A stretch of 64,000 bases of DNA from SMWN01 sp965221455 (GTDB lineage: Bacteria; Pseudomonadota; Gammaproteobacteria; Eutrophobiales; Eutrophobiaceae): the NCBI GenBank assembly GCA_965221455.1, contig OZ244890.1:682001-746000 (forward strand). The letters are read 5' to 3'. The notes below the pieces were generated by a model that was not told the DNA's origin, searched no databases, and saw only the letters and a program-made list of their open reading frames with translations. Made by a program: the position numbers and the translations under genes. Every line of letters begins with the position of its first letter. The stretch's first letter is position 1. Positions 48,747-58,393 of the stretch are shown here, one piece after another.

Positions 48747-48757
48747 TTTTTCCTCCT

Positions 48758-48875
48758 GTTTCAAACCGCCGCCGTTAATCTGCCGTTTGCCGTTTGTATT
48801 ACCGATTCTATCAACGCATCCCCGGCATCGCCTATCGTCATCTCGCGGCGTAATACGCCCGATACATCAACATGT
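48758..48875 (-). pseudogene. Possible C-terminal remnant of a UxaA-type dehydratase
   Basis: A minus-strand frame of about 36 codons ending in TGA at 48758-48760 reads VDVSGVLRREMTIGDAGD and then ALIESVIQTANGRLTAAV. This resembles the far C-terminus of altronate/galactarate dehydratase-like proteins, which end in a GE-LF-LIL-VASG-T-AE pattern. It is preceded by a stop and no N-terminal part is visible. It is GC-richer than its surroundings. The rest of the gap to 49051 holds nothing recognised. Confidence 0.3.
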
Positions 48876-49051
48876 TATGGAACTGGGCGTGTAATGTAAA
48901 CGATATGGACTTTCATCCTGGCTACCATCTCGTCCTGAACTTTTGTTCCGATTTTTTAATGAATTCTGTATGGAGATATTGATACAGGCAATCTATAATC
49001 ATCCATTTTGACTCATGGTAAGCGAACTGGACCCAAATTGGAAAGATCGAT

Positions 49052-49711
49052 ATGGCATTAAGAATAAATGATATTGCACCGGATTTCACCGCTGAAACAA
49101 CACAGGGCATGATCAACTTCCACGAATGGCTGGGTGACAGTTGGGGAGTTCTGTTCTCACACCCTAAAGATTTCACTCCGGTATGTACTACCGAATTGGG
49201 TTACGTCGCAGGTCTGGAAACTGAATTCACGAAACGAAACTGTAAAGTCATCGGTTTGAGCATTGACCCGGTTAATAACCATGATGCATGGGCGAAAGAT
49301 ATTGAAGAGACTCAGGGACACGCCGTTAAATTTCCCATGATTGGAGATAAAGACTTGGCTGTGGCCAAAGCCTACAACATGTTTCCAACAGACATATCAG
49401 GGACGTCCGAAGGTCGTACAGCAGCAACAAATGCAACTGTGCGTACTGTGTTTATGATTAATCCTGATAAAAAAATTAATTTAATGATGACATATCCCAT
49501 GACTACCGGACGGAATTTTGATGAAATCCTGCGCGTACTCGATTCTATGCAGCTCACTGCAAAACATCAGGTTGCCACACCGGTAAACTGGAAAGACGGT
49601 GAAGACGTTATCATTGTCCCCAGTGTATCTGACGAAGATGCAAAGAAAAAATACCCGGAAGGATTTAAAAAAATAAAATCCTATTTAAGAACTGTAAGGC
49701 AACCCGTTTAA
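49052..49711 (+). CDS. Peroxiredoxin, 1-Cys (Prx6) type
   Basis: Thiol peroxidase reducing hydrogen peroxide or organic peroxides. The 219 residues start ALRINDIAPDFTAETTQG and carry the peroxidatic motif SHPKDFTPVCTTELGY (Cys near 47). The long C-terminal domain (VNWKDGEDVIIVPSVSDEDAKKKYPEG) is typical of Prx6 dimers. The ATG at 49052 is preceded by GAAAGA. It is isolated between an oppositely oriented hypothetical gene and a pseudogene. Confidence 0.93.
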   Translation: MALRINDIAPDFTAETTQGMINFHEWLGDSWGVLFSHPKDFTPVCTTELGYVAGLETEFTKRNCKVIGLSIDPVNNHDAWAKDIEETQGHAVKFPMIGDKDLAVAKAYNMFPTDISGTSEGRTAATNATVRTVFMINPDKKINLMMTYPMTTGRNFDEILRVLDSMQLTAKHQVATPVNWKDGEDVIIVPSVSDEDAKKKYPEGFKKIKSYLRTVRQPV

Positions 49712-49808
49712 GTCCTTATACTCCTCAATCATTCAGGTGATATTTTCTCAAGTAGGCGGATCATCTGGTCAGTATGATAAATATCATTGTCAACGAACCA
49801 CAAAAAGC

Positions 49809-50469
49809 TTAACTGCTGTAAGCGGAGTAATATTGTTTTAGTTCGTGCAATGTGTCCCGAACAGTAAATGGTACTAATGCAGCGTTGAAATCAAGATTGA
49901 TTAATGCGCTGAGATTCGCATCTTTTTCTTCAGCCCCACGCAATCTAGCCGAGAAATCATTATTAAAGACATTAATTTTTTTGTGGATTTCTTCAAAATC
50001 ACTCAGGTTGACATTTATGGAATTAGATTCGGCATCATCATTGAGTAAATATTGTGCCAATATGTACATGCTTAATGATCGACAGTTGTTTCCAGAGATG
50101 TTGCAAAAGACATCTGAAAACGCGCCATAAGGCGCAGATAGTCCAGTATGGGACAACGCTGGTCACCATTATTATCCCCATAACGGAACTCAAAGCCTCT
50201 TCGATGGTTGTTCTCTTCTTGTATGTCCTATCTTCAGTTGTGACTTCAACGTATATACTCTCATGCGAGACCTTTGTATTAAAATTTTCAGTCAGACTAT
50301 TTAAATTAAGGGCAACAGGACAATATTCAGAGAGCTTGGTCCATTCCGGCGCGTCGCTTACCTCACTATTTGAGAAATCAAGCGTGTCCCTGTCCAATTG
50401 CAGCGAATAAGTTTTATCTTTTCCGTCATCAAAATTAAAGCAATACGTAATGATCATGGAATCATGCAT
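49809..50469 (-). pseudogene. Frameshifted gene of a DUF6901-like uncharacterised family
   Basis: Three frames join into one protein. The start (about 50469, MHDSMIITYCFNFDDG) runs through TYSLQLDRDTLDF and YVEVTTEDRTYKKRTT to VMGIIMVTS. A second frame then continues CPILDYLRLMARFQMSFATSLETTV, and a third resumes SLSMYILAQYLLNDD to the stop at 49809. Joins lie near 50165 and 50085. The joined order resembles a family of about 180-residue proteins recalled as DUF6901 (P-W-T-L, VEV-TE-RTY, MARFHLPFA, SMYLLAQY). Two frame changes in about 80 bases suggest a dead gene. ORFs here annotated separately would be artefacts. Confidence 0.65.
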
Positions 50470-50557
50470 CTGAAAGCACCTCCAAATGACTACAACCCAG
50501 CCCCCCAGTAGTAGCACAGAAATTAAAAAGCCGCGCTATTATGATTCAAGCCAATAA

Positions 50558-52294
50558 TTACGTGTAGACAGGCACTATATGTTCTATCGTCAGTTGCAAC
50601 TGCGGGCGTCCACGAAATTCATTAATATCCAGACGATAAACGACTCGCACACGCTTGGGTCTCTCCAACCAGTCCTCATCGGTACAGTTAAAAGCAATCG
50701 CATCAATAATCTCGCCTTGCCCTTGCATCTGGGCGCGTAATTGCAATTTTAAATGCTTTTCACCAACAATTCGGCTTTGGATCAGTTCAAACTCACCATC
50801 AAATTGTGGTTCGGGAAATCCTTGCCCCCAAGGACCAGCCCGCAGAATATCATTAGCTAAACCAAGGCTGATATCTTGAGTCGTAAGTTCTCCGTCCGAA
50901 CACAAGCTACCGTTGAGATCTTCTGCTGTGACAAATCGTTTTAACTCTCGGTCGAATGCTTGCTTGAATACCTCATAATCAATTTCTTTCAGGCTTAAAC
51001 CTGCGGCCATGGCGTGACCGCCGAATTTATCGATTAAACCCGGGTTTTGTCCTGCAATAGTATCCAATACATCTCGAATGTGAACACATGGGATTGAACG
51101 CGCTGAACCTTTAATGAATCCATCTTTATCTTTAGCAAACGCAATCACCGGACGATGCAGCTTGTCCTTTATCTTTGCAGCAAGAATGCCAATAACACCC
51201 TGGTGCCAGTTTTCATTAAACAAACACACGCCAAAAGGCATTTCTGCTGCATCCAGGTCAAGCTCAGAGATATCCAGTAAAGCCTGTTCCTGCATATCAT
51301 CCTGAATTTCGCGGCGTTCCTTATTCAGTTCGTCAAGTCTGATCGCCATGTTTTTGGCTTGCATCTCATCGTCAGTCAACAGACATTCAATGCCCAGTGA
51401 CATATCGCTTAATCTTCCAGCAGCATTTAACCTCGGACCAACGGCAAACCCCATATCGTGTGCTGTGACTTTTTCCAGGCTGCGGTTGGCGGTCAACAAC
51501 AATGCCTTGATACCGGGGCGGCAATTACCTGAGCGAATTCGTGCCAAACCCTGTGCAACCAGTAAACGATTATTTCGATCCATGGGCACAACATCTGCCA
51601 CCGTACCCAAAGCCACCAAATCAAGTAACTCGGCCAGATTTGGTTCTGATAGTTTTTGCTCATGAAACCAATATGTGTCACGAAGATGTGCCCTGAGGGC
51701 GATCAGAACATAAAACATGACACCAACACCAGCTAACATCTTGCTCAAGAATTTATCACCGACCAAATTCGGATTCACGATAACATTCGCATTTGGTAAT
51801 TTTTTACCGGGCAAATGATGATCAGTTATCAACACATCCATGCCTCTATCGCGAGCAAGCTGTACTCCCTCCACACTGGAAATGCCATTATCTACTGTCA
51901 CCAAAATATCGGGTCGCATTTCTGCAGCAACCTCGACAATCCCTGGACTTAAACCGTAACCAAACTCAAAACGATTGGGCACAACGTAAACTACATCTGT
52001 TGCACCCATTTGCCTTAGTCCTTTTATCGCGACCGCACAACTCGTAGCACCATCGACATCAAAATCCGCAACGATCAGTATCTTTTTATTTAATCTGACA
52101 GCATCGGACAATAAAGCAACGGCCTCCTGAATATTGCTCAAATCTTTATACGGTAGAAGCTTTTGCAGTGAATAATCAAGGTCATCAGCAGATTTAATAT
52201 TTCGGGAAGCATAAATGCGCCTTAAAACCGGATGCATATCATCAGACAAATCAATTTTTTCAGAAGGAATACGTTTCTTAATTACTACCGACAT
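50558..52294 (-). CDS. recJ: Single-stranded-DNA-specific exonuclease RecJ
   Basis: 5'-3' exonuclease of recombination and mismatch repair. The 578 residues show the DHH-family motifs LIVADFDVDGATSCAVA, VDNGISS, LITDHHLPGKKLPNANVIVNP, VALGTVADVVP and the DHHA1 motif FGGHAMAAGLSL, followed by an OB domain to the C-terminus. Full length and intact. The gene order apgM-like, recJ is common in gammaproteobacteria. Confidence 0.96.
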   Translation of the reverse strand: MSVVIKKRIPSEKIDLSDDMHPVLRRIYASRNIKSADDLDYSLQKLLPYKDLSNIQEAVALLSDAVRLNKKILIVADFDVDGATSCAVAIKGLRQMGATDVVYVVPNRFEFGYGLSPGIVEVAAEMRPDILVTVDNGISSVEGVQLARDRGMDVLITDHHLPGKKLPNANVIVNPNLVGDKFLSKMLAGVGVMFYVLIALRAHLRDTYWFHEQKLSEPNLAELLDLVALGTVADVVPMDRNNRLLVAQGLARIRSGNCRPGIKALLLTANRSLEKVTAHDMGFAVGPRLNAAGRLSDMSLGIECLLTDDEMQAKNMAIRLDELNKERREIQDDMQEQALLDISELDLDAAEMPFGVCLFNENWHQGVIGILAAKIKDKLHRPVIAFAKDKDGFIKGSARSIPCVHIRDVLDTIAGQNPGLIDKFGGHAMAAGLSLKEIDYEVFKQAFDRELKRFVTAEDLNGSLCSDGELTTQDISLGLANDILRAGPWGQGFPEPQFDGEFELIQSRIVGEKHLKLQLRAQMQGQGEIIDAIAFNCTDEDWLERPKRVRVVYRLDINEFRGRPQLQLTIEHIVPVYT

Positions 52295-52319
52295 ATTTTA
52301 TTCATAATATTTCCTTGGA

Positions 52320-53333
52320 CTATTGCGTATGGGAAAAACTATGGAGAGGTTTATGCCGTCGCCAAAACTTTGCAAATGAATACTTTGTAACAGTCAGGCT
52401 ATAAATCTCCGTTAACAACGTTAATTCATCCAGTTCTTTTCGTTCGAACAATTTATCAGTCCCCGCAAACCATTTCCTTTCAATATAAGCGATAAAATCC
52501 CGCCAGCCGACATGGTCATAGTACTGCCTATGCCGCAAACCGGAAGAAATAATAACCAGTATATTATCTTGTTCACTTGAATTCTTGACAACGGCTGCAA
52601 TTGAATCAGGAGAATCTACGTAGGGTGTTGCAGTCAAAATCGACAAGCCTTCGGTAGTCACTTCATCACCAAACACACATGACCAGATTTGCTTTTTTGG
52701 CTCAGGTAGCGCACCCGCACCCCATAACCACACACCATTCACGGGTAATTCACCGCGCTGTTTCCTTATATTGTTTAATGGACACCGATGCAAACTCATC
52801 TGCGCTTCGTTCAAGAGTTGATCCCAGAAGACATGGTTTTCACCGACCGCTGAATTTTGCTCAATATCTTCGCCAACAACCTCGTGGATTGAGGTGGTTG
52901 TTATTTTCGGGAGACTCTTCAGCCTTATATACCATCGACTGTTGGTCGGCACTTCCAGTTCAATATCTCTCTCAGTAAATACTTGTTGTAGATCAGCCGC
53001 GAAGATTAATGCTTCATGCTTGTCGAGATTGAATGCGGAATTATCCAGAAGTACCACGGCATCTCTCTCAGGTCGAAGGTGCACAGGATCTGCACGCATC
53101 CAGTAGCCTTCCGAGTTATCATTATCATCGACAAGGCGTGTGACCGCCGCAACAGGATAATCGTATTGAGACTTTAAAAACCCGAACAGTAGAAACAAGG
53201 TTTCGGTAAATCCTACAGTTTGAGTGCTTTTTATTGAACCAAATCTGAAATATTTTTCTATTATGGGAATATCCGGCAACATATCGCTGCCAGGACCGAG
53301 TAGCCCGGGAATAAAGAGTGTCAGCTTACGCAT
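52320..53333 (-). CDS. Phosphoglycerate mutase-like (COG4255-type) protein
   Basis: About 337 residues. The ATG at 53333 gives MRKLTLFIPGLLGPGSD. The protein has an alkaline-phosphatase-like feel, with LNNIRKQRGELPVNGVWLWGAGALPEPK, a segment typical of uncharacterised proteins related to cofactor-independent phosphoglycerate mutase that sit beside recJ. Catalytic metal ligands of true ApgM are not evident, so enzymatic activity is uncertain. It lies just upstream of recJ and is probably cotranscribed. Confidence 0.65.
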   Translation of the reverse strand: MRKLTLFIPGLLGPGSDMLPDIPIIEKYFRFGSIKSTQTVGFTETLFLLFGFLKSQYDYPVAAVTRLVDDNDNSEGYWMRADPVHLRPERDAVVLLDNSAFNLDKHEALIFAADLQQVFTERDIELEVPTNSRWYIRLKSLPKITTTSIHEVVGEDIEQNSAVGENHVFWDQLLNEAQMSLHRCPLNNIRKQRGELPVNGVWLWGAGALPEPKKQIWSCVFGDEVTTEGLSILTATPYVDSPDSIAAVVKNSSEQDNILVIISSGLRHRQYYDHVGWRDFIAYIERKWFAGTDKLFERKELDELTLLTEIYSLTVTKYSFAKFWRRHKPLHSFSHTQ

Positions 53334-53508
53334 TTTCGATAAATGCAAAGACAAGAGAATAAAGACACACAATTTAACTTTTCATCTTGCATTATCAAAT
53401 TTTCTCACGCTTGACTACCAGAGGCTGCGGGAAGGCCAGCAATACACTCGAAGGAAATACTCTTGGGAGCAAAAAAATTACCAGCGCTGACTCTTCATCT
53501 CGATAACA

Positions 53509-54648
53509 TTACATGTTATCGAGAATTGTTTTCTTAACTTCCTTCATCTCAGCGTTTATCTTGACCACTGGTGCTGTACTTTGTGCAATGGCGGTATCCG
53601 GATCTTTCAGACCGTGGCCCGTTAACGTACAAACAACGCTACTACCTTGCGGTATTTTTCCAGAATTAATATCACGCATTGCACCGGCTAATGATGTCGC
53701 GGATGCCGGTTCACAAAATATCCCTTCATTTTCCGCCAATAGTTTTTGTGCGGATAGAATTTCTCTATCATCACATTCATCAAACCAACCGCCGGATTCT
53801 TTACTCACAATCCACGCATTATCCCAGGATTGCGGATGACCAATGCGAATGGCGGTAGCAACTGTTTCAGGATTATCAACCATAACACCGCGCATGAACG
53901 GTGCAGAACCACTGGCCTGATAACCCACCATCCTGGGTTTGAGAATAGACAGAGAACCTCCTGCGTACCGACAATTCCCATCACATAAACTACAGGCATC
54001 GGTGACATGTCCACAATCATCTGCTGCATATTCGCCATAACCAATCCAATGTGCGGTAATATTGCCTGCGTTACCTACTGGTAAGCAATGAAAATCCGGA
54101 GCTCTTTCCAGTTCCTCGACAATTTCAAAGGCGGCTGTCTTTTGACCTTGCAAACGATAAGGATTGATTGAGTTAACAACCGTCACCGGTGCTTCATTTT
54201 CGATCTCTTTGACTAAACGCATGCCATCGTCGAAGTTTCCTTTGAGCTGAATTACCACAGCACCTTCCATCATTGCCTGCGCTAATTTACCTTGTGCAAT
54301 CTTGCCATCAGGGATCAAAACAAACGCAGTGATGCCTGCGCGCGCAGCATAGGCGGCGGCAGAGGCAGAGGTATTCCCGGTAGATGCGCATATGATCGCT
54401 TTTGATCCTGCCTCAACAGCCTTGGTCACGGCCATGGTCATCCCACGATCTTTAAAAGAACCCGTGGGATTCAAACCTTCGCACTTCACATGGATCTCAA
54501 CATCTTTGCCAAGTGACTGAGAAAGATTATTTAATCTAATCAGTGGCGTATTACCTTCGCCGAGACTAATGATGCGCGTATCGTCGCTGACTGGTAGCCA
54601 ATCACGATATCTTTCTATTAATCCGGCACAACGTCGACGGAATGTCAT
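53509..54648 (-). CDS. thrC: Threonine synthase
   Basis: PLP enzyme converting O-phosphohomoserine to threonine. About 379 residues from the ATG at 54648, with LGEGNTPLIRLNNLS, the PLP Lys in GLNPTGSFKDRGMTMAVT, STGNTSASAAAYAARAG and the phosphate-binding GNAGNITA region. A Cys-rich loop near 220-240 (CGHVTDACSLCDGNC) is an unusual insertion and could bind a metal (inference). The longer frame from 54714 is rejected because its first residues are not family-like. It follows hom in the same direction. Confidence 0.94.
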   Translation of the reverse strand: MTFRRRCAGLIERYRDWLPVSDDTRIISLGEGNTPLIRLNNLSQSLGKDVEIHVKCEGLNPTGSFKDRGMTMAVTKAVEAGSKAIICASTGNTSASAAAYAARAGITAFVLIPDGKIAQGKLAQAMMEGAVVIQLKGNFDDGMRLVKEIENEAPVTVVNSINPYRLQGQKTAAFEIVEELERAPDFHCLPVGNAGNITAHWIGYGEYAADDCGHVTDACSLCDGNCRYAGGSLSILKPRMVGYQASGSAPFMRGVMVDNPETVATAIRIGHPQSWDNAWIVSKESGGWFDECDDREILSAQKLLAENEGIFCEPASATSLAGAMRDINSGKIPQGSSVVCTLTGHGLKDPDTAIAQSTAPVVKINAEMKEVKKTILDNM

Positions 54649-54865
54649 GCTTGAACACCGTGAAATACGTGCACTCGCTCTCCCAATCCGAACTTGCACG
54701 ACTCCAAAACACACCCGACAACGGTGACCCCCAACATCATTGTTTGTCGTTCCAGATTAGAGTTGGAAATGAAAAGCGGAAAGTTTTGTTCATATTATTA
54801 TAATCCCTTGATTATAGATCTCCTAGATTCCGACCTACGTCTTTAAAGCTTTCATACTTTACTTC

Positions 54866-56179
54866 TTATTCCAACGTTTCCATACGGATCCGCGTAATTT
54901 CGCCTTTTATGCTATCCAGTTTTTTAAGTTTCTGAAGCGCCGCGTTCATATGTTTTTCCCGAACAGATTGCGTCAGGAAAATAATCGGTACATGACGTGC
55001 ACCCTCTGCGGGTTCTTTCTGTAGAATAGCTTCAATACTAATACCAAAATCGCCAAGAATTTTTGTAATATCAGCCAATACGCCGGGACGATCAATCGTC
55101 TGCATACGTAGATAATAAGCCGTCACCACTTCATCAATCGGTAAAACCGCCATATCCGATAATTCGTTGGGCTGGAATGCCAGATGTGGCACACGATTTT
55201 CAGGACCACTGCTTAAGGCTCGAACGATATCCACAACATCTGCAATAACTGCTGATGCAGTAGGTTCTGAACCGGCGCCAGCACCGTAATAAAGTGTCGG
55301 TCCGACAGCATCACCTTTGACTAACACAGCATTCATCACACCATCGACATTGGCGATTAATCGACGATGAGGGATTAATGTCGGGTGTACCCGCATTTCA
55401 ATCGCCCTATCTATCTTACGCGTTATGCCTAGATGTTTAATGCGATAACCCAGCTCGGCCGCATAGATGACATCCTGCTGTTCAATCTTACCGATGCCTT
55501 CGGTGTAGGTCTTATCAAACTGAAGTGGAATACCAAATGCGATGGATCCGATGATGGTTAATTTATGTGCGGCATCAATACCCTCAACATCAAATTCAGG
55601 ATCAGCCTCGGCATAACCAAGTTCCTGGGCTTCTTTTAATGCATCATCAAAATTTCTACCTTTCTCGCGCATCTCGCTAAGAATAAAATTACCCGTACCA
55701 TTAATAATCCCTGCGGCCCACTGGATATGATTCGCAGCCAAACCTTCACGCATAGCTTTAATGATAGGAACACCGCCGGCAACAGCCGCTTCAAATGCAA
55801 TAGTCACGCCCCGCGCCTGAGCCGCAGCAAAGATTTCATTACCATGCATTGCAATCAAGGCTTTGTTGGCAGTAACAACATGTTTCCCATTTTTAATGGC
55901 GGCTAACACCAGTTCTTTGGCAGGTGAATAACCGCCAATCAATTCAATCACGATATCAACCTCAGGATCATTAACCAAAGCAAAGGCATCATTTGAAATT
56001 ATCTCGATATTTCCGATACCCGGTATCGCATCTGCGTCATAATCTATTGCGGCGGCATGACTGATTTGAATGCCACGTCCCGCTCTGCGTGCAATCTCTT
56101 CGGCATTACGGCTCAAGACACTCACTGTGCCGCCACCAACAGTACCCAAACCCAACAAACCTATTTTAACCGCCTGCAT
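54866..56179 (-). CDS. hom: Homoserine dehydrogenase
   Basis: NAD(P)-dependent reduction of aspartate semialdehyde, feeding threonine and methionine. The 437 residues have the Rossmann start KIGLLGLGTVGGGTV, VTANKALIA, AAVAGGVPIIKAMREGL, GIINGTGNFILSEM and the catalytic core GYAEADPEFDVEGIDAAHKL, with a C-terminal ACT domain (about 350-430, TIDRPGVLADITKILGDFGISIEAI) for allosteric control. Its start lies three bases after the alaC stop. Confidence 0.97.
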   Translation of the reverse strand: MQAVKIGLLGLGTVGGGTVSVLSRNAEEIARRAGRGIQISHAAAIDYDADAIPGIGNIEIISNDAFALVNDPEVDIVIELIGGYSPAKELVLAAIKNGKHVVTANKALIAMHGNEIFAAAQARGVTIAFEAAVAGGVPIIKAMREGLAANHIQWAAGIINGTGNFILSEMREKGRNFDDALKEAQELGYAEADPEFDVEGIDAAHKLTIIGSIAFGIPLQFDKTYTEGIGKIEQQDVIYAAELGYRIKHLGITRKIDRAIEMRVHPTLIPHRRLIANVDGVMNAVLVKGDAVGPTLYYGAGAGSEPTASAVIADVVDIVRALSSGPENRVPHLAFQPNELSDMAVLPIDEVVTAYYLRMQTIDRPGVLADITKILGDFGISIEAILQKEPAEGARHVPIIFLTQSVREKHMNAALQKLKKLDSIKGEITRIRMETLE

Positions 56180-56182
56180 AAA

Positions 56183-57388
56183 CTATATACTTCTCAGTGC
56201 TGCCGCCGGTGATTCATCCAGCAACATCGCCCGCACACTACACACTGCCCTTTGCGTTCTCTCATCATCTTCAATCAAGGCAAAACGAACATATCTGTCA
56301 CCATACTCACCGAAACCAATCCCGGGAGCAACGGCAATCTTTGCATCGCTTAATAGCTTCCTGGAAAAATCCAGAGAACCCATATGCTGATACTGTTTCG
56401 GAATTTCAGCCCAAACAAACATCGTGGCTTTGGGTTTTTCAACAATCCACCCTGCTGCATTTAAACCATCACACAAAACATCTCTTCGATGTTGATACAT
56501 ATTGCAAATATCGGTGACACATTGCTGATCTCCTTCCAGGGCCTCCACAGCCGCGATCTGAATCGGCGAAAACAGACCATAGTCCAGATAGGATTTTAAT
56601 CTAGTCAATGCATGCACCATGGTTTTATTCCCGGCCATGAAACCCACGCGCCATCCAGGCATATTATAGCTTTTCGATAGCGAGAAAAATTCCACTGCGA
56701 TATCTTTAGCATCAGGGACTTCCAGAATTGAAGGCGCCTTATAACCATCAAAAACAATATCGGCATAAGCCAAATCCTGAACCACCCAGATACCGTGTTC
56801 TTTGGCAATTTCAATCACCCGCTCAAAGAAAGGTAGATCAACACATTGCGCTGTCGGGTTACTTGGGAAATTGATCAGCAACATCTTTGGTTTTGGCAGG
56901 GTATTTTTGATAGATCTTTCCAACTCCTCGAAAAAATCAACATCAGATCCAATGGGCATGTGCAGTACATCAGCTCCGGCGATAATAAATCCATAAGGAT
57001 GAATCGGATAGGAAGGATTTGGTGCCAGGACAGTGTCTCCCTTATCTACAATAGCCATCGCCAAATGCCCTAGACCTTCTTTGGAACCAATCGTAATGAT
57101 CGCTTCCGTCTCAGGACATAGATCGACGTCATATCGATTCTTGTACCAATTACAAATTGCCTCACGTAATGACTTGATCCCGCGCGACTCTGAATACCGA
57201 TGCATTTCCTCATGCTTCATGGCATCAACCATTCTGTCGATGATATGCTGTGGCGTAGGCTGATCCGGATTCCCCATGCCAAAATCAATGATATCTTCAC
57301 CACGCTGACGCGCTTCCATTTTCAACTCGTTGACAATGTTAAAAACATAGGGCGGCAAACATTTTATTCTTGAAAATTCTTCGTTCAA
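56183..57388 (-). CDS. alaC: Class I aminotransferase, AlaC-like
   Basis: PLP-dependent alanine/glutamate-type transaminase. The 401 residues begin FSRIKCLPPYVFNIVNELK and carry DFGMGNPDQPTP, the PLP phosphate residues in SRGIKSLREAI, APNPSYPIHPYGF, NFPSNPTAQ, DLAYADIVFDGY and the Schiff-base Lys in FSLSKSYNMPGWRVGF. In gammaproteobacteria this gene usually precedes hom-thrC, as here, so it was once named as an aspartate-family aminotransferase. First gene of the alaC-hom-thrC operon. Confidence 0.93.
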   Translation of the reverse strand: MNEEFSRIKCLPPYVFNIVNELKMEARQRGEDIIDFGMGNPDQPTPQHIIDRMVDAMKHEEMHRYSESRGIKSLREAICNWYKNRYDVDLCPETEAIITIGSKEGLGHLAMAIVDKGDTVLAPNPSYPIHPYGFIIAGADVLHMPIGSDVDFFEELERSIKNTLPKPKMLLINFPSNPTAQCVDLPFFERVIEIAKEHGIWVVQDLAYADIVFDGYKAPSILEVPDAKDIAVEFFSLSKSYNMPGWRVGFMAGNKTMVHALTRLKSYLDYGLFSPIQIAAVEALEGDQQCVTDICNMYQHRRDVLCDGLNAAGWIVEKPKATMFVWAEIPKQYQHMGSLDFSRKLLSDAKIAVAPGIGFGEYGDRYVRFALIEDDERTQRAVCSVRAMLLDESPAAALRSI

Positions 57389-57462
57389 CTCTACATCTAC
57401 TCATACGTAAAAAAACGTGAGAGTATACGGCATACAAGGGAGGGAGTCATATAGGATTAATT

Positions 57463-58290
57463 ATGCCCAAAATTGCATCAATACAAATGGTATCAACCAC
57501 AGAGGTTCGGCAAAATCTCAAGTCTGCCTCTGAACTTATTTCCCATGCGGTTGACCAAGGTGCCGAATTTCTGCTTCTGCCGGAAAATTTCCCACTCATG
57601 GGCCATGATGAGCGGGACAAAATAGCAATTATGGAAACCTTCGGACAGGGAGCGATTCAGGATTTTCTTTCTGAACAGTCGCAAAAACACAGCGTCTGGC
57701 TGATGGGCGGCACCATCCCTCTTCAGGCTTCAGTCGCCAACAAGGTTCGTGCGGCCTGTCTTCTTTATGGTCCTGATGGCAATTGCGGCAGTAGATATGA
57801 CAAAATTCACTTATTTGATGCGCTGGTTGACGACGCATCTAACGAGAGCTACCAGGAATCAAATACGATGGAAGCAGGCAATAAAATTGTCGTTGCCCGA
57901 ACACCGATTGGTAACATCGGCATGTCAGTCTGTTATGACCTGCGTTTTCCCGAGTTGTATCGCTCCATGCACGAGAAAGACGTTAACATCATCACCGTTT
58001 GCTCAGCATTCACCGCGACTACAGGTAAGGCACATTGGGAATTTCTGCTCCGCACGCGTGCAATCGAGAACCTTTGCTATGTCATCGCATCCAATCAGGG
58101 AGGACAACATTTAAATGATCGCGAAACCTGGGGACATAGCATGATTATTGACCCTTGGGGGGAAGTTCTCGACTGCATTGGCAAAGGCACTGGAATCGCG
58201 ATTGCTGACATTAATCTTGAAAAGCAAAAAATACTACGCAGGAACTTTCCCTGCCTGGAACATAAAATTATAAAAGCAATCCCTCATTAG
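57463..58290 (+). CDS. Carbon-nitrogen hydrolase (nitrilase superfamily)
   Basis: The 275-residue hydrolase shows the Glu-Lys-Cys triad: FLLLPENFPLMG (Glu), YDKIHLFDA (Lys) and GMSVCYDLRFPELYR (Cys). It groups with the Nit/YafV-type deaminated-glutathione or omega-amidase enzymes rather than true nitrilases. It is divergent from alaC and followed about 100 bases later by tldD, a neighbourhood often seen for nit genes. Confidence 0.9.
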   Translation: MPKIASIQMVSTTEVRQNLKSASELISHAVDQGAEFLLLPENFPLMGHDERDKIAIMETFGQGAIQDFLSEQSQKHSVWLMGGTIPLQASVANKVRAACLLYGPDGNCGSRYDKIHLFDALVDDASNESYQESNTMEAGNKIVVARTPIGNIGMSVCYDLRFPELYRSMHEKDVNIITVCSAFTATTGKAHWEFLLRTRAIENLCYVIASNQGGQHLNDRETWGHSMIIDPWGEVLDCIGKGTGIAIADINLEKQKILRRNFPCLEHKIIKAIPH

Positions 58291-58325
58291 GTCATGAATT
58301 CAACTCCTACACCCGAAAATCCGTA

Positions 58326-58343
58326 CTCTGCGTTATCAATCTT
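58326..58343 (+). repeat. Short intergenic repeat, copy 2
   Basis: Identical over 18 bases to 19065-19082, with weaker similarity continuing for about 30 bases. It lies 36 bases after the nitrilase stop, in the gap before tldD. Confidence 0.5.
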
Positions 58344-58393
58344 TGTAATAACCGCCTGTCGTACGGCTGACACCTTATCGCAATCCACTTGGA

